DNA from: Gammaproteobacteria bacterium
GTDB taxonomy: Bacteria > Pseudomonadota > Gammaproteobacteria > PS1 > Pseudothioglobaceae
Reading direction: 5' to 3'
Assembly: GCA_030739975.1 (NCBI GenBank)
Contig: JASLYC010000082.1
Location: forward strand, 1-61,532
DNA length: 61,532 bases
Below the pieces are notes generated by a model. The model worked only from the letters and a program-made list of their open reading frames with translations. It was not told where the DNA came from and ran no database searches. The first letter of the stretch is position 1. Every line of letters begins with the position of its first letter. Positions 47,913-60,317 of this stretch are shown in pieces. The position numbers and the translations under genes are program-made.

Positions 47913-49367
47913 TTATATACTTTTTGCAGCTTTTATTAGTGCCATAGCTTTGTGCATTGTCTCGTCCCATTCAGACTGAGCAATAGAGTCGTAAACTATA
48001 CCTGCTCCAGCCTGTATATATAAAACTTCATCCTTTATAACAGCAGTACGAATTGCGATAGCCATGTCCATACACCCATGCCACGAGAGATACCCAATGG
48101 CTCCTGAATAAATATTGCGTTTGATAGGTTCAAACTCGTCAATTATCTCCATAGCTCTGACTTTCGGAGCTCCACTCAAAGTTCCGGCAGGAAATGTTGC
48201 CCTTAAAACATCAATCGAAGTCATGCTATCTTTTAGCTTGCATTCGACATTAGAAACAATGTGCATAACATGTGAGTAGTTCTCAACAAACATCTTATCA
48301 GTCAATTTAACTGTACCGGTTTGTGCAATCCTGCCCAAATCATTCCGCCCAAGATCAATTAACATCAAGTGTTCTGCTATCTCTTTCTCGTCTGACAGTA
48401 GCTCATTCTTTAGCTCCAAATCCTCTTTTTTGTTTTTACCTCTTGATCTTGTTCCTGCTATAGGCCTAACGGTTGCATTACGTTCTGAATCAACTCTAGT
48501 TAAAATCTCTGGAGAAGAGCCAACAATAACTACATCTTCAAGATTCAGATAGTACATATATGGTGAAGGGTTAAGGCGTCTTAGTTGACGGTATAACTCA
48601 ATAGGTGGGGCTTCAAACTTACAGCTAAGTCTCTGCGAAGGGACAACCTGCATTACATCGCCAGCCTGAATATACTGTTGTATTTTTTCTACAGTTTTTT
48701 TATACTCATCTTCACCAAAACTAGAAATAAAATCATCTTCGTTAATATTGCTCTTCGTGTTGTTATACTTTTTTAATGGCTTGTCAATTTGATTTTTTAT
48801 TTGGTTTATCTTATCTATTGCTTCTTCGTAAGTACTTTCTTCTGGATTTATGTGAGTTATAACGAAAGCTTTGTTGAGCAAATTATCAAAAACAACTAAG
48901 TCATTTGATACCATTAATAATATATCAGCAACTCCTAACTCGTCTGGTTTACTTATATTAGAGAGTCTAGGTTCGATATAGCGAATAATTTCATATCCAA
49001 AGTAACCCACCATACCGCCATTAAATTCTGGTAACGATTCTATCTTAGGTACTTTGTATTTTTGCTGAAATTGTTCAATCCAGGATAACGGATCCTCAAC
49101 TATTTGAGTTTCAATTAATTTGTTATTTTCTTCTATATGTATTTCGTATTCAAAAACCTTAACTATTGTAGAGGCTGGAAGCCCTATTATAGAATATCTA
49201 CCCCATTTTTCTCCTCCCTGCACAGATTCAAAAAGGTATGAGTAAGGTCTGTCGCCTAACTTTAAATACAACCCTACAGCCGTATCAGTGTCGACAACAA
49301 TCTCTTTAAAAACAGGAATATGATTAAAACCTTCTGCAACAAATTGATCAAAAGTTGATTTTTTCAT
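47913..49367 (-). CDS. trpE: Anthranilate synthase component I
   Basis: A 484-residue chorismate-utilising enzyme that makes anthranilate with the TrpG amidotransferase. GEDEYKKTVEKIQQYIQAGD near residue 216, MQVVPSQRLSC near 237, RPIAGTRSRGKNKKEDL near 304 and SGAPKVRAMEIIDEFEP near 399 are the core motifs; AGAGIVYDS near 454 closes the active site. The N-terminal part (about 40-60) holds the Trp-feedback region, including LESVQGGEKWGRYS-type sequence (here FESVQGG). trpG and trpD are not adjacent. A TATAAA 8 nt before the ATG suggests a leaderless mRNA; no trp leader peptide is seen. Confidence 0.95.
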   Translation of the reverse strand: MKKSTFDQFVAEGFNHIPVFKEIVVDTDTAVGLYLKLGDRPYSYLFESVQGGEKWGRYSIIGLPASTIVKVFEYEIHIEENNKLIETQIVEDPLSWIEQFQQKYKVPKIESLPEFNGGMVGYFGYEIIRYIEPRLSNISKPDELGVADILLMVSNDLVVFDNLLNKAFVITHINPEESTYEEAIDKINQIKNQIDKPLKKYNNTKSNINEDDFISSFGEDEYKKTVEKIQQYIQAGDVMQVVPSQRLSCKFEAPPIELYRQLRRLNPSPYMYYLNLEDVVIVGSSPEILTRVDSERNATVRPIAGTRSRGKNKKEDLELKNELLSDEKEIAEHLMLIDLGRNDLGRIAQTGTVKLTDKMFVENYSHVMHIVSNVECKLKDSMTSIDVLRATFPAGTLSGAPKVRAMEIIDEFEPIKRNIYSGAIGYLSWHGCMDMAIAIRTAVIKDEVLYIQAGAGIVYDSIAQSEWDETMHKAMALIKAAKSI

Positions 49368-49375
49368 AGCTACAT

Positions 49376-49381
49376 TTTATA
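49376..49381 (-). promoter_or_regulatory. -10 box for a leaderless trpE transcript
   Basis: On the minus strand TATAAA is followed by 8 nt and the trpE ATG. It lies between the rpoC terminator and trpE, so it gives trpE its own promoter. Confidence 0.45.
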
Positions 49382-49414
49382 CCTAACGAGTATTGATTTA
49401 GCTACTCTATATAC

Positions 49415-49450
49415 AAAAAATGCACTGAAAAATTCAGTGCATTTTTTTTT
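49415..49450. terminator. Intrinsic terminator of the rpoBC operon
   Basis: TGCACTGAA (49421-49429) and TTCAGTGCA (49433-49441) form a 9-bp stem with an AAA loop, flanked by six A and nine T residues. The stem can be extended through the A/T flanks. It stops rpoC transcripts on the minus strand and could work in both directions. Confidence 0.9.
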
Positions 49451-49471
49451 ACAGCAGATTAAGAAAACTAC

Positions 49472-52400
49472 TTATTCCTCAACTTCTGCTTCTGCTTCAT
49501 GCTGCTCTTCAGCTTCACTTAGTTGTGCTGATAATGCTTCCTCTGCCTCTGCAGTTTGCATAATGCTTTCTGAGCGCCTTCTTCTTAACTCTTCATGAGT
49601 TCTATATCCGGTGCCTGCAGGTATTAAGCGGCCAACAATTACATTCTCTTTCAAACCCTGAAGCTCGTCTACACGTCCTGTAGTTGAAGCCTCTGTAAGA
49701 ACTCTGGTTGTCTCTTGGAAAGAGGCAGCAGATATAAATGACTCGGTAGCTAAAGAAGCTTTAGTTATACCCATCAATAATCTCTGGTAAGTAACTAAAT
49801 CTTTACCCTGTGCTGACAACTGCTTATTGACTTCAATTACTCTTGCATATTCAGCTGTTTCGCCGTTAACAAATGTTGAACTACCTGCATCAAGTACCTC
49901 TACCTTGCGAAGCATTTGCTTAACAATTACTTCAATGTGTTTGTCAGAAATTTTTACACCCTGCAAACGGTAAACATTCTGAACCTCTTTGACAACATAG
50001 TTAGCTAGAGGCTCAACACCTAATAAACGTAGGATATCGTGAGGATTAGATGGGCCATCAGAAACAACATCACCTTTTTCAACAGTCTCCCCATCAAATA
50101 CATTAATTTGTCTCCACTTATGTATCATCATCTCAGTACTTTCGCCATTCTCGTCAGTAATAATTAAACGATCTTTGCTCTTAGTAGGGCTACCAAAACT
50201 CACTATGCCTGAGGCCTCTGCAAGTAAAGAATGATCTTTAGCTTTGCGAGCTTCAAATAAATCAGCAACTCTTGGTAATCCACCAGTAATGTCACTTGTC
50301 TTAGAGAGATCTTTAGGTATCTTAGCCAAAATTTCACCTGCTGAAATAGACTGCTGATCTTCCAAGTGTATCTTTACGTTTGAAGGCAAGTAGTGAGTTG
50401 AAAGTATTGACTCTTTATCTTTTGGATCTACTAGCTTAATTAAAGGCTTCAATCCTTTAGCAGAAGTTGATCTTTCTGCTTCATCAATAATTTCATAAAA
50501 ATTTAATCCTGTTAATGGATCAACTCTTTTCATTACTGTTGTACCTTCAACAAAATCAATAAATATCACCTTTCCAGTTTGTTCTGCAATTATTGGGTGG
50601 GTATGAGGGTCCCAGTCAGCAATCTTATCCTTTGCTTTAACTAAACCGCCATCCTGCACATGAACTACTGCACCATAAGGTATTTTATAGCGCTCTTTTT
50701 CTTGTCCTTTATCGTTATGAATAGACACTTCAGATGACCTAGAAATAATTACAAGATCCCCACCACTATTGGTAATTGATTTTAGGTTTTCAAAATGTAC
50801 AACACCATCAGTATTTATATTTATACTGTTAATTGCTGTTGAGGCACTTGCTGCTCCTCCTATATGGAATGTACGCATTGTTAACTGAGTACCGGGCTCG
50901 CCAATTGATTGGGCTGCAATAACACCGACAGCCTCTCCAACACCGATCTTATGGCCACGAGCCATATCATTACCATAGCATGATGAACAAACGCCATATC
51001 TAGTTTCACATGTGATAGCTGAACGAACCTTTATTGATTCTATGCCTAATTCGTTAATTTTGTCTGAATCATCAAGTGTGATTAGATGGCCCTTCTCTAG
51101 AAAAACTTTTTTAGATTCGGAATATAGCACTTCTTCAGAAGTTACCCTTCCCAGAGTTGCCTCACCCAAAGTTTGTACAATATTACCACCATCAATGACG
51201 GCCTTCATCAATAGGCCATTATTTGTATTACAATCATTTTCAGTTATAACAAGATCCTGTCCTACGTCAACCAAACGTCGAGTTAAATAACCAGAGTTTG
51301 CTGTCTTAAGTGCTGTATCAGCTAAACCTTTACGCGCTCCATGAGTTGAAATGAAGTATTGCATATTGTTCAACCCTTCACGGAAGTTACTGGTAATAGG
51401 TGTTTCGATTATCGAGCCATCAGGCTTAGCCATAAGGCCACGCATACCAGCCAACTGACGTATCTGAGCTGGGGAACCTCTAGCTCCTGAATCTGCCATC
51501 ATATAGATTGAATTAAATGAAGGTTTCTTAGAAGTTTTTCCTTGTGCATCTGTTGTATCTTCAAAGCCAACCTCGTCCATCATAGCTTTTGCGACCTGTT
51601 CTGAAGTTCGAGACCAAATATCAATTACCTTGTTATAGCGCTCGCCATCAGTAACAACACCTTGTGCAAACTGCTGTTGTACATCCTTTACAAGTATTTC
51701 TGCTTCTTCAATCATTGATGCCTTTGTATCAGGAATAATCATATCATTTGAGCAAAAAGAAATTCCAGACTTAGTTGAGTATTGGAATCCCATATACATC
51801 ATTTGGTCGGCAAATATTACTGTGTCTTTTAACTCTTGAGTTCTATAGCAAACATGTATTAAGCGAGACACCACTTTCTTTGTTATAGCTTCATTGATTA
51901 AATCAAACGACAATCCATTAGGCAAAATTCTTGAGAAAATTGCCCTACCAACTGTTGTGTCAATAATTCTTTTTGAGCTGGGCTCATATTTACCATCACT
52001 CTTAACATAGTCCTGAATTCGCAACTTAACCTGTGCATGTAAAGCAACAGTTCCTGCTTCATAAGCATTAAGAGCCTCAGTAGTGTTAGCGAATACCATG
52101 CCTTCACCCTTCTGATTTACCATATCACGGGTCATATAATAAAGACCTAAAATTACATCTTGAGATGGCACAATGATTGGATCTCCACTTGCAAGATGTA
52201 GCACATTATTAGAAGCCAGCATTAAAGTTCTAGCCTCTAACTGAGCCTCTTCAGATAATGGAACATGGACAGCCATCTGGTCTCCATCAAAGTCAGCATT
52301 AAATGCACCACATACCAATGGATGTAGCTGTATAGCCTTTCCCTCAATAAGTAGAGGTTCAAATGCCTGGATACCTAGTCGATGAAGGGTAGGCGCTCGG

Positions 52401-53674
52401 TTAAGCATAACAGGGTGTTGATGTACAACTCTTTCCAAAATATCCCACACCTCTGGAATCTCACTCTCGACCATTTTCTTGGCCGCCTTAATAGTTGATG
52501 CCAATCCATTTGCTTGCAAGCGATTATATATAAATGGTTTGAACAACTCCAAAGCCATCTTCTTTGGTAAGCCACACTGGTGTAGCTTAAGGTAAGGACC
52601 ACAAACAATTACTGAACGTCCAGAATAGTCCACTCTTTTTCCTAGTAAGTTTTGACGGAAACGGCCTTGCTTTCCCTTTATCATGTCAGCTATTGATTTT
52701 AATGGTCGACGGTTATTACCCATAACTGCACGCCCACGACGGCCATTATCAATCAATGAGTCAACTGATTCTTGAAGCATACGTTTCTCATTACGAACTA
52801 TAATTTCTGGAGCGTCTAGCTCTAATAAACGCGCAAGACGGTTATTTCTATTTATAACTCGACGATATAAATCATTTAAATCGGAAGTTGCGAATCTTCC
52901 GCCATCTAGAGGAACTAATGGCCTAAGATCGGGTGGCAGTATTGGTAATACTTTTAATACCATCCATTCTGGCTTATTACCTGATTGAATTAAAGAGTCG
53001 ACTAACTTGAGACGCTTATTGATCTTTTTCAGTTTAGTTTGAGATTTAGTATTTAGACCATCTTCGCGAAGATTAGCTGCCTCTTTTTCTAGTTGCATCT
53101 CGCTCAAAACATCCTGAATCGCTTCTGCACCCATTTTTGCTTCAAATTCATCATCTCCAAACTCATCAAGTGCATTGAAGTACATTTCTTCTGTAAGCAA
53201 TTGCTTATGAATTAATGGCGTTGAGCCTGGGTCAGTTACCAAAAATGCTTCAAAATAAAGAACTCTTTCAATATCTTTTAGAGTCATATCCATCAATAAT
53301 CCTAGTCTAGATGGTAATGATTTTAGATACCAGATATGAGCAACAGGAGCTGCTAACTCTATATGCCCCATGCGCTCACGACGAACCTTTGAAAGTGTTA
53401 CTTCAACGCCGCACTTTTCACATACTACATTTCTAAATTTCATGCGTTTGTATTTACCACACAAACACTCAAAATCTTTCATCGGACCAAAAACTTTAGC
53501 ACAAAACAAGCCTTCCCTTTCTGGCTTGAATGTGCGATAGTTTATTGTTTCAGGCTTTTTTACTTCGCCATACGACCATGAACGAATCTTTTCTGGAGAA
53601 GCAAGCCCAACTCTAATTGCATCAAAGTCTTGCTCTTTATTTTGCTGTTTTAAAATTTGTAATAAATCTTTCAC
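49472..53674 (-). CDS. rpoC: RNA polymerase beta' subunit
   Basis: The 1400-residue beta' subunit, same size as E. coli (1407). The N-terminal zinc ribbon is [20 protein letters not shown] (about residues 70-89). The catalytic magnesium motif is [13 protein letters not shown] near 458. The second zinc site is around [14 protein letters not shown] near 893, and the bridge-helix/trigger-loop region lies between about 770 and 960, with [16 protein letters not shown] near 925. The C-terminus is acidic and rich in Glu and Ala. It starts 13 bp after the rpoB stop, with AGGAGAT before the ATG. Confidence 0.99.
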   Translation of the reverse strand: MKDLLQILKQQNKEQDFDAIRVGLASPEKIRSWSYGEVKKPETINYRTFKPEREGLFCAKVFGPMKDFECLCGKYKRMKFRNVVCEKCGVEVTLSKVRRERMGHIELAAPVAHIWYLKSLPSRLGLLMDMTLKDIERVLYFEAFLVTDPGSTPLIHKQLLTEEMYFNALDEFGDDEFEAKMGAEAIQDVLSEMQLEKEAANLREDGLNTKSQTKLKKINKRLKLVDSLIQSGNKPEWMVLKVLPILPPDLRPLVPLDGGRFATSDLNDLYRRVINRNNRLARLLELDAPEIIVRNEKRMLQESVDSLIDNGRRGRAVMGNNRRPLKSIADMIKGKQGRFRQNLLGKRVDYSGRSVIVCGPYLKLHQCGLPKKMALELFKPFIYNRLQANGLASTIKAAKKMVESEIPEVWDILERVVHQHPVMLNRAPTLHRLGIQAFEPLLIEGKAIQLHPLVCGAFNADFDGDQMAVHVPLSEEAQLEARTLMLASNNVLHLASGDPIIVPSQDVILGLYYMTRDMVNQKGEGMVFANTTEALNAYEAGTVALHAQVKLRIQDYVKSDGKYEPSSKRIIDTTVGRAIFSRILPNGLSFDLINEAITKKVVSRLIHVCYRTQELKDTVIFADQMMYMGFQYSTKSGISFCSNDMIIPDTKASMIEEAEILVKDVQQQFAQGVVTDGERYNKVIDIWSRTSEQVAKAMMDEVGFEDTTDAQGKTSKKPSFNSIYMMADSGARGSPAQIRQLAGMRGLMAKPDGSIIETPITSNFREGLNNMQYFISTHGARKGLADTALKTANSGYLTRRLVDVGQDLVITENDCNTNNGLLMKAVIDGGNIVQTLGEATLGRVTSEEVLYSESKKVFLEKGHLITLDDSDKINELGIESIKVRSAITCETRYGVCSSCYGNDMARGHKIGVGEAVGVIAAQSIGEPGTQLTMRTFHIGGAASASTAINSININTDGVVHFENLKSITNSGGDLVIISRSSEVSIHNDKGQEKERYKIPYGAVVHVQDGGLVKAKDKIADWDPHTHPIIAEQTGKVIFIDFVEGTTVMKRVDPLTGLNFYEIIDEAERSTSAKGLKPLIKLVDPKDKESILSTHYLPSNVKIHLEDQQSISAGEILAKIPKDLSKTSDITGGLPRVADLFEARKAKDHSLLAEASGIVSFGSPTKSKDRLIITDENGESTEMMIHKWRQINVFDGETVEKGDVVSDGPSNPHDILRLLGVEPLANYVVKEVQNVYRLQGVKISDKHIEVIVKQMLRKVEVLDAGSSTFVNGETAEYARVIEVNKQLSAQGKDLVTYQRLLMGITKASLATESFISAASFQETTRVLTEASTTGRVDELQGLKENVIVGRLIPAGTGYRTHEELRRRRSESIMQTAEAEEALSAQLSEAEEQHEAEAEVEE

Positions 53675-53687
53675 TTATATCTCCTAA

Positions 53688-56600
53688 TTAGTGTTGCTCT
53701 AATTCAACATCGATACCCAATGACCTAATCTCTTTTACAAGTACATTAAACGACTCAGGCATAACTGATTCAGTAAGATTAACTCCATCAACAATGCTCT
53801 TATACATCTTCGCACGTCCCGTAACATCGTCTGACTTAACTGTTAACATTTCACGCAAAGTGTGTGCTGCTCCATAAGCCTCAAGAGCCCATACTTCCAT
53901 TTCTCCAAACCTTTGTCCACCAAACTGTGCTTTACCGCTAAGTGGTTGCTGAGTTACCAAAGAATAAGGCCCTGTAGAACGAGCATGCATCTTATCATCG
54001 ACTAAATGGTTTAATTTCAACATATGCATATAACCTACTGTAACTTTCCTATCGAAAGCATCTCCAGTTCGCCCATCATAAAGCTGTACTTGACCGCTTT
54101 CTGGAAGATCTGCCATTTGAAGTAGTGACTTTATATCTTCTTCTTTTATGCCATCAAATACAGGAGTCGCCATAGGTACTCCGCCTCGCAGATTCTTTGC
54201 TAACTCAATAATTTCTTCGTCACTAAAAGAACTTATATCTTCTTTTTTACCGAAACTGTTATAGATCTTTTCAAGGAACGCTCTTATTTCTGCAACCATG
54301 GTTTTCTTTTGCTCATCAAGCATTGATGCTATCTTATGTCCAAGCCCTTTAGCGGCCCAACCTAGGTGCACCTCTAGTACCTGACCTACATTCATTCGCG
54401 AAGGTACTCCTAATGGGTTAAGCACAACATCAACTGTAGAACCATCCTCTAAAAAAGGCATATCTTCAATAGGGGATACTCTAGAAATAACGCCTTTATT
54501 ACCATGCCTTCCAGCCATCTTATCGCCCACTTGAAGAGTTTTACGTGTTGCCACATAAACCTTGACCATCTTCATAACTCCAGGTGGCAATTCGGCTCCT
54601 TCTTTAATTTTTTCTCTCTCTTCTTCAAAGAATTTATCAAACTCAAGTTGCTTGCTCTTTGCCTGTTTAACTAAAGCAGAGACTTCTTTATTGATCGATG
54701 CATCTTCTACCTTTATCTTGGCGATGTCACTATTTTCAAGTAGCTCCATTGACTTCTTAGATAACTTATCTCCAGACTTAATATCGCCAACTCCTTTGGT
54801 TACTTTAGCACCAGAAAGTTTAGCTCTAATACGCCTATAAATATCACCATCTATGATTCCAAATTCATCATCAATGTCTTTTTTAATTTTACTTAAACGC
54901 TCCTCGTCAATATTCATTGCTCTTGAATCTTTCTCAACACGATCGCGTGTAAACACTTGGACATCAATAACTACGCCACTCTTAGAGGCGCCAATTCGCA
55001 AAGATGAATCCTTAACATTGCTAGCCTTCTCACCAAAAATAGCTCTAAGTAACTTCTCCTCTGGAGACAAAACTGTTTCACTCTTAGGGGTAACTTTACC
55101 AACCAGTATGTCCCCTCCCTTAACGCGAGCGCCAACATAAACAATGCCAACTTCATCAAGCTTAGATAGTGCTGATTCGCTGACATTTGGAATATCTGCA
55201 GTAATCTCTTCTGGACCTAACTTAGTATCACGAGAGTATGCTGTCAATTCTTCTATATGAATCGTTGTGTAGCGGTCCTCATGGACAACTTTTTCAGAAA
55301 TAAGAATTGAGTCCTCAAAGTTGTATCCATTCCATGGCATAAACGCAATCTTCATGTTTTGCCCAAGAGCTAGCTCACCTAAATCGGTAGAAGGTCCATC
55401 TGCCAATACATCTCCAGATGCAACTATATCACCTGCCTTGACCAATGGTTTTTGGTTAATACAAGTGTTTTGGTTTGAACGTGAATATTTGGTTAAATTG
55501 TATATATCTACACCTAACTCGCCAGCCATAGTTTCTTTAGCGTCAGCCCTAATAACAATACGTGACGCATCTACTGCTTCAACAACACCACTATGTTTTG
55601 CGGTTACACATACACGGGAATCAGTTGCCACAACACGTTCTATACCTGTACCCACAAGTGGCTTTTCAGCTTTCAATACTGGTACCGCTTGTCGCTGCAT
55701 GTTTGACCCCATTAGTGCTCGGTTAGCATCATCGTGCTCCAAGAAAGGTATAAGTGATGCGGCAACAGATGATATTTGTTTTGAATCGATATCAATTAAG
55801 GTTACCTGTTCAGCATCAACCAGAACAAATTCATTCTTATGTCTGCATGAAATTAAGGTATCAGTCAATTGTAAGTTCTCATCGACAGTTGCATTTGCTT
55901 GAGCAATGGTATGCTCAATTTCATCGATGGCTGAAATATAAACCACTTCTTCAGTTACCTTGCCATTCTTTACTACCTGGTATGGAGTCTCTAAAAATCC
56001 ATACTTATTTGTTTTAGCATAAACAGCCAATGTATTAATCAGGCCAATATTTGGACCTTCAGGTGTTTCAATTGGGCACAATCGCCCGTAATGTGATGGG
56101 TGCACATCTCTGACCTCAAAGCCTGCACGCTCTCTTGTTAATCCTCCAGGTCCTAAAGCTGAAATTCTTCGCTTATGTGTTATCCCAGATAGTGGGTTAA
56201 CCTGGTCCATAAATTGGGATAATTGACTTGAACCAAAGAACTCTCTAACTGCAGCAGATACTGGCTTAGAGTTTATCAAGTCTTGTGGAGTTAATTCATC
56301 AGTTTCAGCTAGATTTAATCCCTCTCTTACTGCTTTCTCTACCCTAACAAGTCCAATTCTAAATTGGTTTTCTATCATTTCACCTATAGCACGTACTCGT
56401 CTATTGGCTAATGTATCAACATCATCGACACTGTCATTACCATTTTTAATATCAATAAGTAGCTTGATAACACTAATAATGTCATCATTTGTGAGGACAT
56501 GTTCACCTGTTTCTGACTTAATTCCTAATCTGCGATTTAATTTCATACGGCCGACTTTGGAGAGGTCATAACGTTCATTTTTAAAGAACAAGTTATTAAA

Positions 56601-57770
56601 TAAAGCATTTACAGCATCTTCGGTAGCTGGCTCTCCAGGTCTCATGACGTGGTATATTGACATTCTTGCATCAAGCTCAGTTTCTGTCTCATCAATTCTA
56701 AGAGTATCTGAGATATAGGCTCCACCCATAGCATCATTTATATAAAGAATATCGAATTTCTTAATTTTATTTGTAATAAGAGTTTCAATAACTTCATCGA
56801 CAATTACAGTATTGGAATGGACCAATATTTCTCCGCTATCTTTATCGATAATATCTTCAGAAATAACTTTGTCTAATAGGAAATCATGCTGTGCATTTAT
56901 TGAATTTATTTTTGCCTTTTCCAACACTTTTACATGTTTAGCAGTAATTCTTCGACCCCTTTCAACTACAACATTCTTGTCTAAAACAATATCAAACTCT
57001 GCTATTGAGCCTCTTAATCTGTCTGGAGAAATTTCAACATCACATGATTTGGCTTTTAACTTTATATTAGTTTTTTTGAAAAAAGTACTAAGAATTTCAC
57101 TTCCATTTAGACCCATAGCTCTTAATAGAGTTGTTACTGGTAGTTTTCTTCTACGATCAATTCTAACGTACAGATGTTCGTGGTGGTCAAATTCAAAATC
57201 TAACCAAGATCCACGATAAGGAATAATTCTAGAAGAAAATAAAATCTTTCCAGATGAATGTGTTTTACCTTTATCATGTTCAAAAATAACACCTGGAGAT
57301 CTGTGTAATTGAGAAACCACTACTCTCTCTGTACCATTGATTACGAAAGTTCCTGTGTCAGTCATTAAAGGTAATTGACCAAGATAAACATCCTCTTCAA
57401 TTACCTGTTTAACTCTACGTTTCTTCTTAAGGGTTGAGCCATTCTTATCAAAAAGCACAAGATTAAGTTTAACTCTCATTGTGGAAGCAAAAGTTACTCC
57501 ACGAAGTTTACATTCTTCGACATTAAATTTAGGTTCTTGTAACTCATAATCACTATATTCAATTTCAGCATAGCCGTTAATCGCTGTAATTGGGAATACT
57601 GATCTAAAAACAGATTCAAGACCAACATCCTGCTTAGTTTCTTCACCGGATTGAATGAAACCATTAAAAGAGTCTACCTGTATAGCCAATAAATCTGGCT
57701 CTAGTAAGATTGACTCTCTAGTTCCAAAATTGTTTCTAATTCGCTTTTTTTCTGTAAATGAATAAGTCAT
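53688..57770 (-). CDS. rpoB: RNA polymerase beta subunit
   Basis: The 1360-residue beta subunit (E. coli 1342). The rifampicin region near residue 518 reads [19 protein letters not shown]; positions equivalent to E. coli Asp516, His526 and Ser531 are wild type, while Asn518 and Glu523 are replaced by Val and Gly, not classical resistance changes. [13 protein letters not shown] near 1085 and the C-terminal [19 protein letters not shown] near 1290 are intact. It lies 156 bp after rplL, behind a hairpin that may attenuate transcription. Confidence 0.99.
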   Translation of the reverse strand: MTYSFTEKKRIRNNFGTRESILLEPDLLAIQVDSFNGFIQSGEETKQDVGLESVFRSVFPITAINGYAEIEYSDYELQEPKFNVEECKLRGVTFASTMRVKLNLVLFDKNGSTLKKKRRVKQVIEEDVYLGQLPLMTDTGTFVINGTERVVVSQLHRSPGVIFEHDKGKTHSSGKILFSSRIIPYRGSWLDFEFDHHEHLYVRIDRRRKLPVTTLLRAMGLNGSEILSTFFKKTNIKLKAKSCDVEISPDRLRGSIAEFDIVLDKNVVVERGRRITAKHVKVLEKAKINSINAQHDFLLDKVISEDIIDKDSGEILVHSNTVIVDEVIETLITNKIKKFDILYINDAMGGAYISDTLRIDETETELDARMSIYHVMRPGEPATEDAVNALFNNLFFKNERYDLSKVGRMKLNRRLGIKSETGEHVLTNDDIISVIKLLIDIKNGNDSVDDVDTLANRRVRAIGEMIENQFRIGLVRVEKAVREGLNLAETDELTPQDLINSKPVSAAVREFFGSSQLSQFMDQVNPLSGITHKRRISALGPGGLTRERAGFEVRDVHPSHYGRLCPIETPEGPNIGLINTLAVYAKTNKYGFLETPYQVVKNGKVTEEVVYISAIDEIEHTIAQANATVDENLQLTDTLISCRHKNEFVLVDAEQVTLIDIDSKQISSVAASLIPFLEHDDANRALMGSNMQRQAVPVLKAEKPLVGTGIERVVATDSRVCVTAKHSGVVEAVDASRIVIRADAKETMAGELGVDIYNLTKYSRSNQNTCINQKPLVKAGDIVASGDVLADGPSTDLGELALGQNMKIAFMPWNGYNFEDSILISEKVVHEDRYTTIHIEELTAYSRDTKLGPEEITADIPNVSESALSKLDEVGIVYVGARVKGGDILVGKVTPKSETVLSPEEKLLRAIFGEKASNVKDSSLRIGASKSGVVIDVQVFTRDRVEKDSRAMNIDEERLSKIKKDIDDEFGIIDGDIYRRIRAKLSGAKVTKGVGDIKSGDKLSKKSMELLENSDIAKIKVEDASINKEVSALVKQAKSKQLEFDKFFEEEREKIKEGAELPPGVMKMVKVYVATRKTLQVGDKMAGRHGNKGVISRVSPIEDMPFLEDGSTVDVVLNPLGVPSRMNVGQVLEVHLGWAAKGLGHKIASMLDEQKKTMVAEIRAFLEKIYNSFGKKEDISSFSDEEIIELAKNLRGGVPMATPVFDGIKEEDIKSLLQMADLPESGQVQLYDGRTGDAFDRKVTVGYMHMLKLNHLVDDKMHARSTGPYSLVTQQPLSGKAQFGGQRFGEMEVWALEAYGAAHTLREMLTVKSDDVTGRAKMYKSIVDGVNLTESVMPESFNVLVKEIRSLGIDVELEQH

Positions 57771-57870
57771 GAATGCCTCGTATTAGTTGATATTTACAAC
57801 AATTAATTTCTTAACAATAATTATCTTTAATGATATAAAAATGCACTTCATTAAAGCTTTACCCTCTATT

Positions 57871-57905
57871 AATAAAAACACCAAAATCCCCTGAGGGGAT
57901 TTTGG
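57871..57905 (-). terminator. Attenuator-like hairpin between rplL and rpoB
   Basis: CCAAAATCCCC (57881-57891) and GGGGATTTTGG (57895-57905) form a perfect 11-bp stem with a TGA loop. On the minus strand it is followed by TGTTTTTATT. In E. coli a partial terminator at this same position lowers rpoBC output relative to ribosomal protein genes, and this is the likely role here. Confidence 0.8.
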
Positions 57906-57926
57906 TTGAAAAAAATAGGGCTTATT

Positions 57927-58304
57927 TTATTTAAGCTCTACAGTTGCGCCAGCTTCTTCAAGCTGCTTTTTCATATCTTCAGCTTCAGCTTTAGCAGCAG
58001 CTTCTTTAATTGGAGCAGGTGCGCTTTCAACTAAATCTTTTGCCTCTTTAAGGCCAAGACCGCTCATTCCACGTACCGCTTTAATTACAGCCACTTTTTT
58101 GTCACCGAATGATGTTAGTACAACATCAAATTCAGTCTTCTCTTCTACAGCTGCTCCAGCATCTGCTGTAGCTGCCGCAGGCGCAGCAGCAACTGCAGCT
58201 GCCGATACACCAAACTTTTCTTCCATTGCTGAAACTAATTCAACAACATCCATTACAGACATATCTGCAATTGCATTTAAAATATCGTCATTTGATAATG
58301 CCAT
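57927..58304 (-). CDS. rplL: 50S ribosomal protein L7/L12
   Basis: A 125-residue acidic stalk protein that recruits translation factors. The N-terminal dimerisation domain (1-33) starts [21 protein letters not shown] flexible Ala-rich hinge covers about 36-55. The C-terminal domain carries [19 protein letters not shown] and [14 protein letters not shown]. Length compares with 121 in E. coli. GGAGT precedes the ATG. It follows rplJ by 21 bp. Confidence 0.98.
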   Translation of the reverse strand: MALSNDDILNAIADMSVMDVVELVSAMEEKFGVSAAAVAAAPAAATADAGAAVEEKTEFDVVLTSFGDKKVAVIKAVRGMSGLGLKEAKDLVESAPAPIKEAAAKAEAEDMKKQLEEAGATVELK

Positions 58305-58325
58305 GATATTTACTCCTTTTATTTA

Positions 58326-58847
58326 TTATTGTTTTTGTTCGCGAACTGCTGACACCACCCGAGTTACTTTAGTAGGAATCTCATTAAGAGTCCTAGCAAG
58401 TTTCTCAGTCGGAGCTAACATTAAAGCCATCAACATACTGATAGCTTGATCTTTAGTTGGTAAGCTTGCGATACGTTTAAGCTGATCTGCATCCACAAAT
58501 TCACCTGAAACGCCCAAACCTTTAACGACTAAATCTTCATTCTCTTTCAAGAAATCGCTGAATACACGCGCCACAGCTCCTGGATCTTCTTGTGAAAAAC
58601 CCAAAATTACTGGACCACTAAGGACCGGTGTAACGCACTCACATTCAGTCTTCGCTAAAGCTCTTTTTGCTAAAGTATTTTTTACAACACGTAAAAGTAC
58701 ATCAGCGTCAAGTGCAGATGAGCGAAGGTTAGTCATTTGTTCAACTGTCAATCCACGATACTCAGCCACGCCTACAGAAACTGCAGTAGAAGCTACTGAG
58801 TTTACTTGTTCGACAACAACTTTTTTTGCTTCAAGATTTAGAGCCAT
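58326..58847 (-). CDS. rplJ: 50S ribosomal protein L10
   Basis: A 173-residue stalk base protein that carries L7/L12 dimers. [20 protein letters not shown] opens the globular domain, with [14 protein letters not shown] near residue 29 and the [11 protein letters not shown] block near 55. The C-terminal helix (about 135-170) binds L12. Slightly longer than E. coli L10 (165). CAGGAGAGAC precedes the ATG. The 253-nt upstream leader is the likely autoregulatory target of the L10-L12 complex. Confidence 0.98.
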   Translation of the reverse strand: MALNLEAKKVVVEQVNSVASTAVSVGVAEYRGLTVEQMTNLRSSALDADVLLRVVKNTLAKRALAKTECECVTPVLSGPVILGFSQEDPGAVARVFSDFLKENEDLVVKGLGVSGEFVDADQLKRIASLPTKDQAISMLMALMLAPTEKLARTLNEIPTKVTRVVSAVREQKQ

Positions 58848-59060
58848 AGTCTCTCCTGAACAATTTAACCAAACTAAACTTAGAAAAAATAAACCTAATA
58901 TTAAGTTCGGTTGTTAAAAAAGAAAGTCATAAATTACAACTTTCGCCACAGAGTATTCACATACCCTCTACATAGGCAGATCGATTTATCGATCAATTAA
59001 ACAGATAATCTAGAAAGACTAACTGCACCTATGGTCTTTGAGGTCACGCATAAAAAACCT
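58848..59060 (-). promoter_or_regulatory. Likely L10 (rplJL) mRNA leader
   Basis: A 253-nt gap separates rplA from rplJ, the same position as the E. coli L10 leader, where the L10-(L12)4 complex represses translation. The minus-strand RNA shows several hairpins, including GATCGA/TCGATC (58979-58994) and a fold around the GGTCGCA/TGCGTGACC segments near 59042-59068. I matched position and structure potential, not a covariance model. Confidence 0.55.
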
Positions 59061-59100
59061 GCGACCCAAAGAATTCTAGTTAGATGTTTGGTATAACTTT

Positions 59101-59796
59101 TCAAACATCTAATGATGTTAAATCAACACTAAGTCCTGGACCCATGGTTGAAGAAACACTCATTTTTTTAAAATAAACTCCCTTTGCAGAACTTGGTTTT
59201 GCTTTTTTCAAAGCTTCCATTAAGGCATTAATATTTTGTGTAAGAGATTCAGCTGTAAATGAAGCTTTGCCTACTCCAGCATGTACTATTCCTGCTTTGT
59301 CTGCACGATAACGAACTTGCCCAGCTTTAGCATTATTTACTGCTGTTGCAACATCTGGAGTTACCGTTCCGACTTTAGGGTTTGGCATCAAACCGCGAGG
59401 ACCTAGTAATTGGCCTAATCTGCCAACAACACCCATTGCATCAGGTGATGCAATAACAACATCATAGTTAATATCGCCATCTTGCATTGATTTCATCAAG
59501 TCTTCCATTCCCACAACATCTGCTCCAGCTTCGGTTGCTTTTTTAGCGTTGTCTCCTTGAGTAAATACCGCGACACGAACAACCTTGCCAGTGCCATTAG
59601 GTAGTACTACAGCTCCACGCACATTTTGATCTGATTTTTTAGAGTCAATACCTAGATTAATACTTACATCAACCGACTCATCAAACTTTGCAGTTGCGCA
59701 ATCCTTTAATAAGTTAAGCGCGTCTATCATCGTATATCGTTTACCAACCTCAAGCTTAGCTGAACTATCCTTTTGTTTTTTTGTTAAATTAGCCAT
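59101..59796 (-). CDS. rplA: 50S ribosomal protein L1
   Basis: A 231-residue protein of the L1 stalk, which helps release deacylated tRNA. I place the start at the ATG ending at 59796 ([15 protein letters not shown]), preceded by GGAGGAC; this gives the usual bacterial length, whereas the frame upstream lies inside rplK. Conserved segments include [21 protein letters not shown], the [20 protein letters not shown] block and [15 protein letters not shown]1 also represses its own operon by binding the rplK leader in E. coli. Confidence 0.98.
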   Translation of the reverse strand: MANLTKKQKDSSAKLEVGKRYTMIDALNLLKDCATAKFDESVDVSINLGIDSKKSDQNVRGAVVLPNGTGKVVRVAVFTQGDNAKKATEAGADVVGMEDLMKSMQDGDINYDVVIASPDAMGVVGRLGQLLGPRGLMPNPKVGTVTPDVATAVNNAKAGQVRYRADKAGIVHAGVGKASFTAESLTQNINALMEALKKAKPSSAKGVYFKKMSVSSTMGPGLSVDLTSLDV

Positions 59797-59800
59797 AATA

Positions 59801-60229
59801 TTAGTCCTCCACAACCATGCCCATTGAGCGGGCAGTACCAGCAATAATCTTAACTGCAGATTCTAAATCGTTAGCATTAAGGTCTTTCATTTTAATGTTG
59901 GCTATTTCTTCTAATTGTGCTCTTGTAACATTGCCAACTTTATTTATATGTGGCTCGCCACTGCCTTTAGGAATTCCGGTAATTTTTAGCAATAAAGCTG
60001 CTGCAGGCGGTGTTTTAGTAACAAATGTAAAACTACGATCACTATAAACCGTGATAATAACTGGTACTTTCATGCCTTTTTCAATCTCTTGAGTTTGAGC
60101 ATTAAAAGCTTTACAGAAATCCATAATGTTTACACCATGCTGTCCTAATGCTGGGCCAACCGGAGGTGATGGGTTAGCTTCTTGTGCTGGGACCTGAAGC
60201 TTTATGTAAGATTCAATTTTTTTTGCCAT
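59801..60229 (-). CDS. rplK: 50S ribosomal protein L11
   Basis: A 142-residue protein of the GTPase-associated centre, identical in length to E. coli L11. [20 protein letters not shown] at residues 8-27 is the conserved proline-rich segment, followed by [19 protein letters not shown]. The C-terminal RNA-binding domain spans about 75-142. It lies 4 bp before the rplA start codon. AAGGAAAT precedes the ATG, just after a small hairpin. Confidence 0.98.
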   Translation of the reverse strand: MAKKIESYIKLQVPAQEANPSPPVGPALGQHGVNIMDFCKAFNAQTQEIEKGMKVPVIITVYSDRSFTFVTKTPPAAALLLKITGIPKGSGEPHINKVGNVTRAQLEEIANIKMKDLNANDLESAVKIIAGTARSMGMVVED

Positions 60230-60240
60230 TTTATTTCCTT

Positions 60241-60290
60241 GAAGGTATCTACCTTCTTTTGGGTATAGCGCTCATTTTGAGCTCCCCTGT
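60241..60290 (-). promoter_or_regulatory. rplK leader hairpins, candidate L1 autoregulatory site
   Basis: The minus-strand leader contains GGGGAGCTCAAAATGAGCGC followed by TATACCC, which can fold into an outer GGG/CCC stem and an inner GCTCA/TGAGC stem (60261-60287). Nearer the ATG, GAAGGTA and TACCTTC (60241-60256) make a second hairpin. L1 of E. coli represses rplKA by binding this leader; the equivalence is inferred from position. Confidence 0.4.
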
Positions 60291-60317
60291 TAAACAACAA
60301 CCTTTTGGTTGTATTTT

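Noticed and set aside
55321-55902. Open frame of 193 codons antisense to rpoB.
   Set aside because: It is a shadow of the rpoB reading frame; no ribosome site or recognisable domain, and the sense strand is unmistakably RNA polymerase beta.
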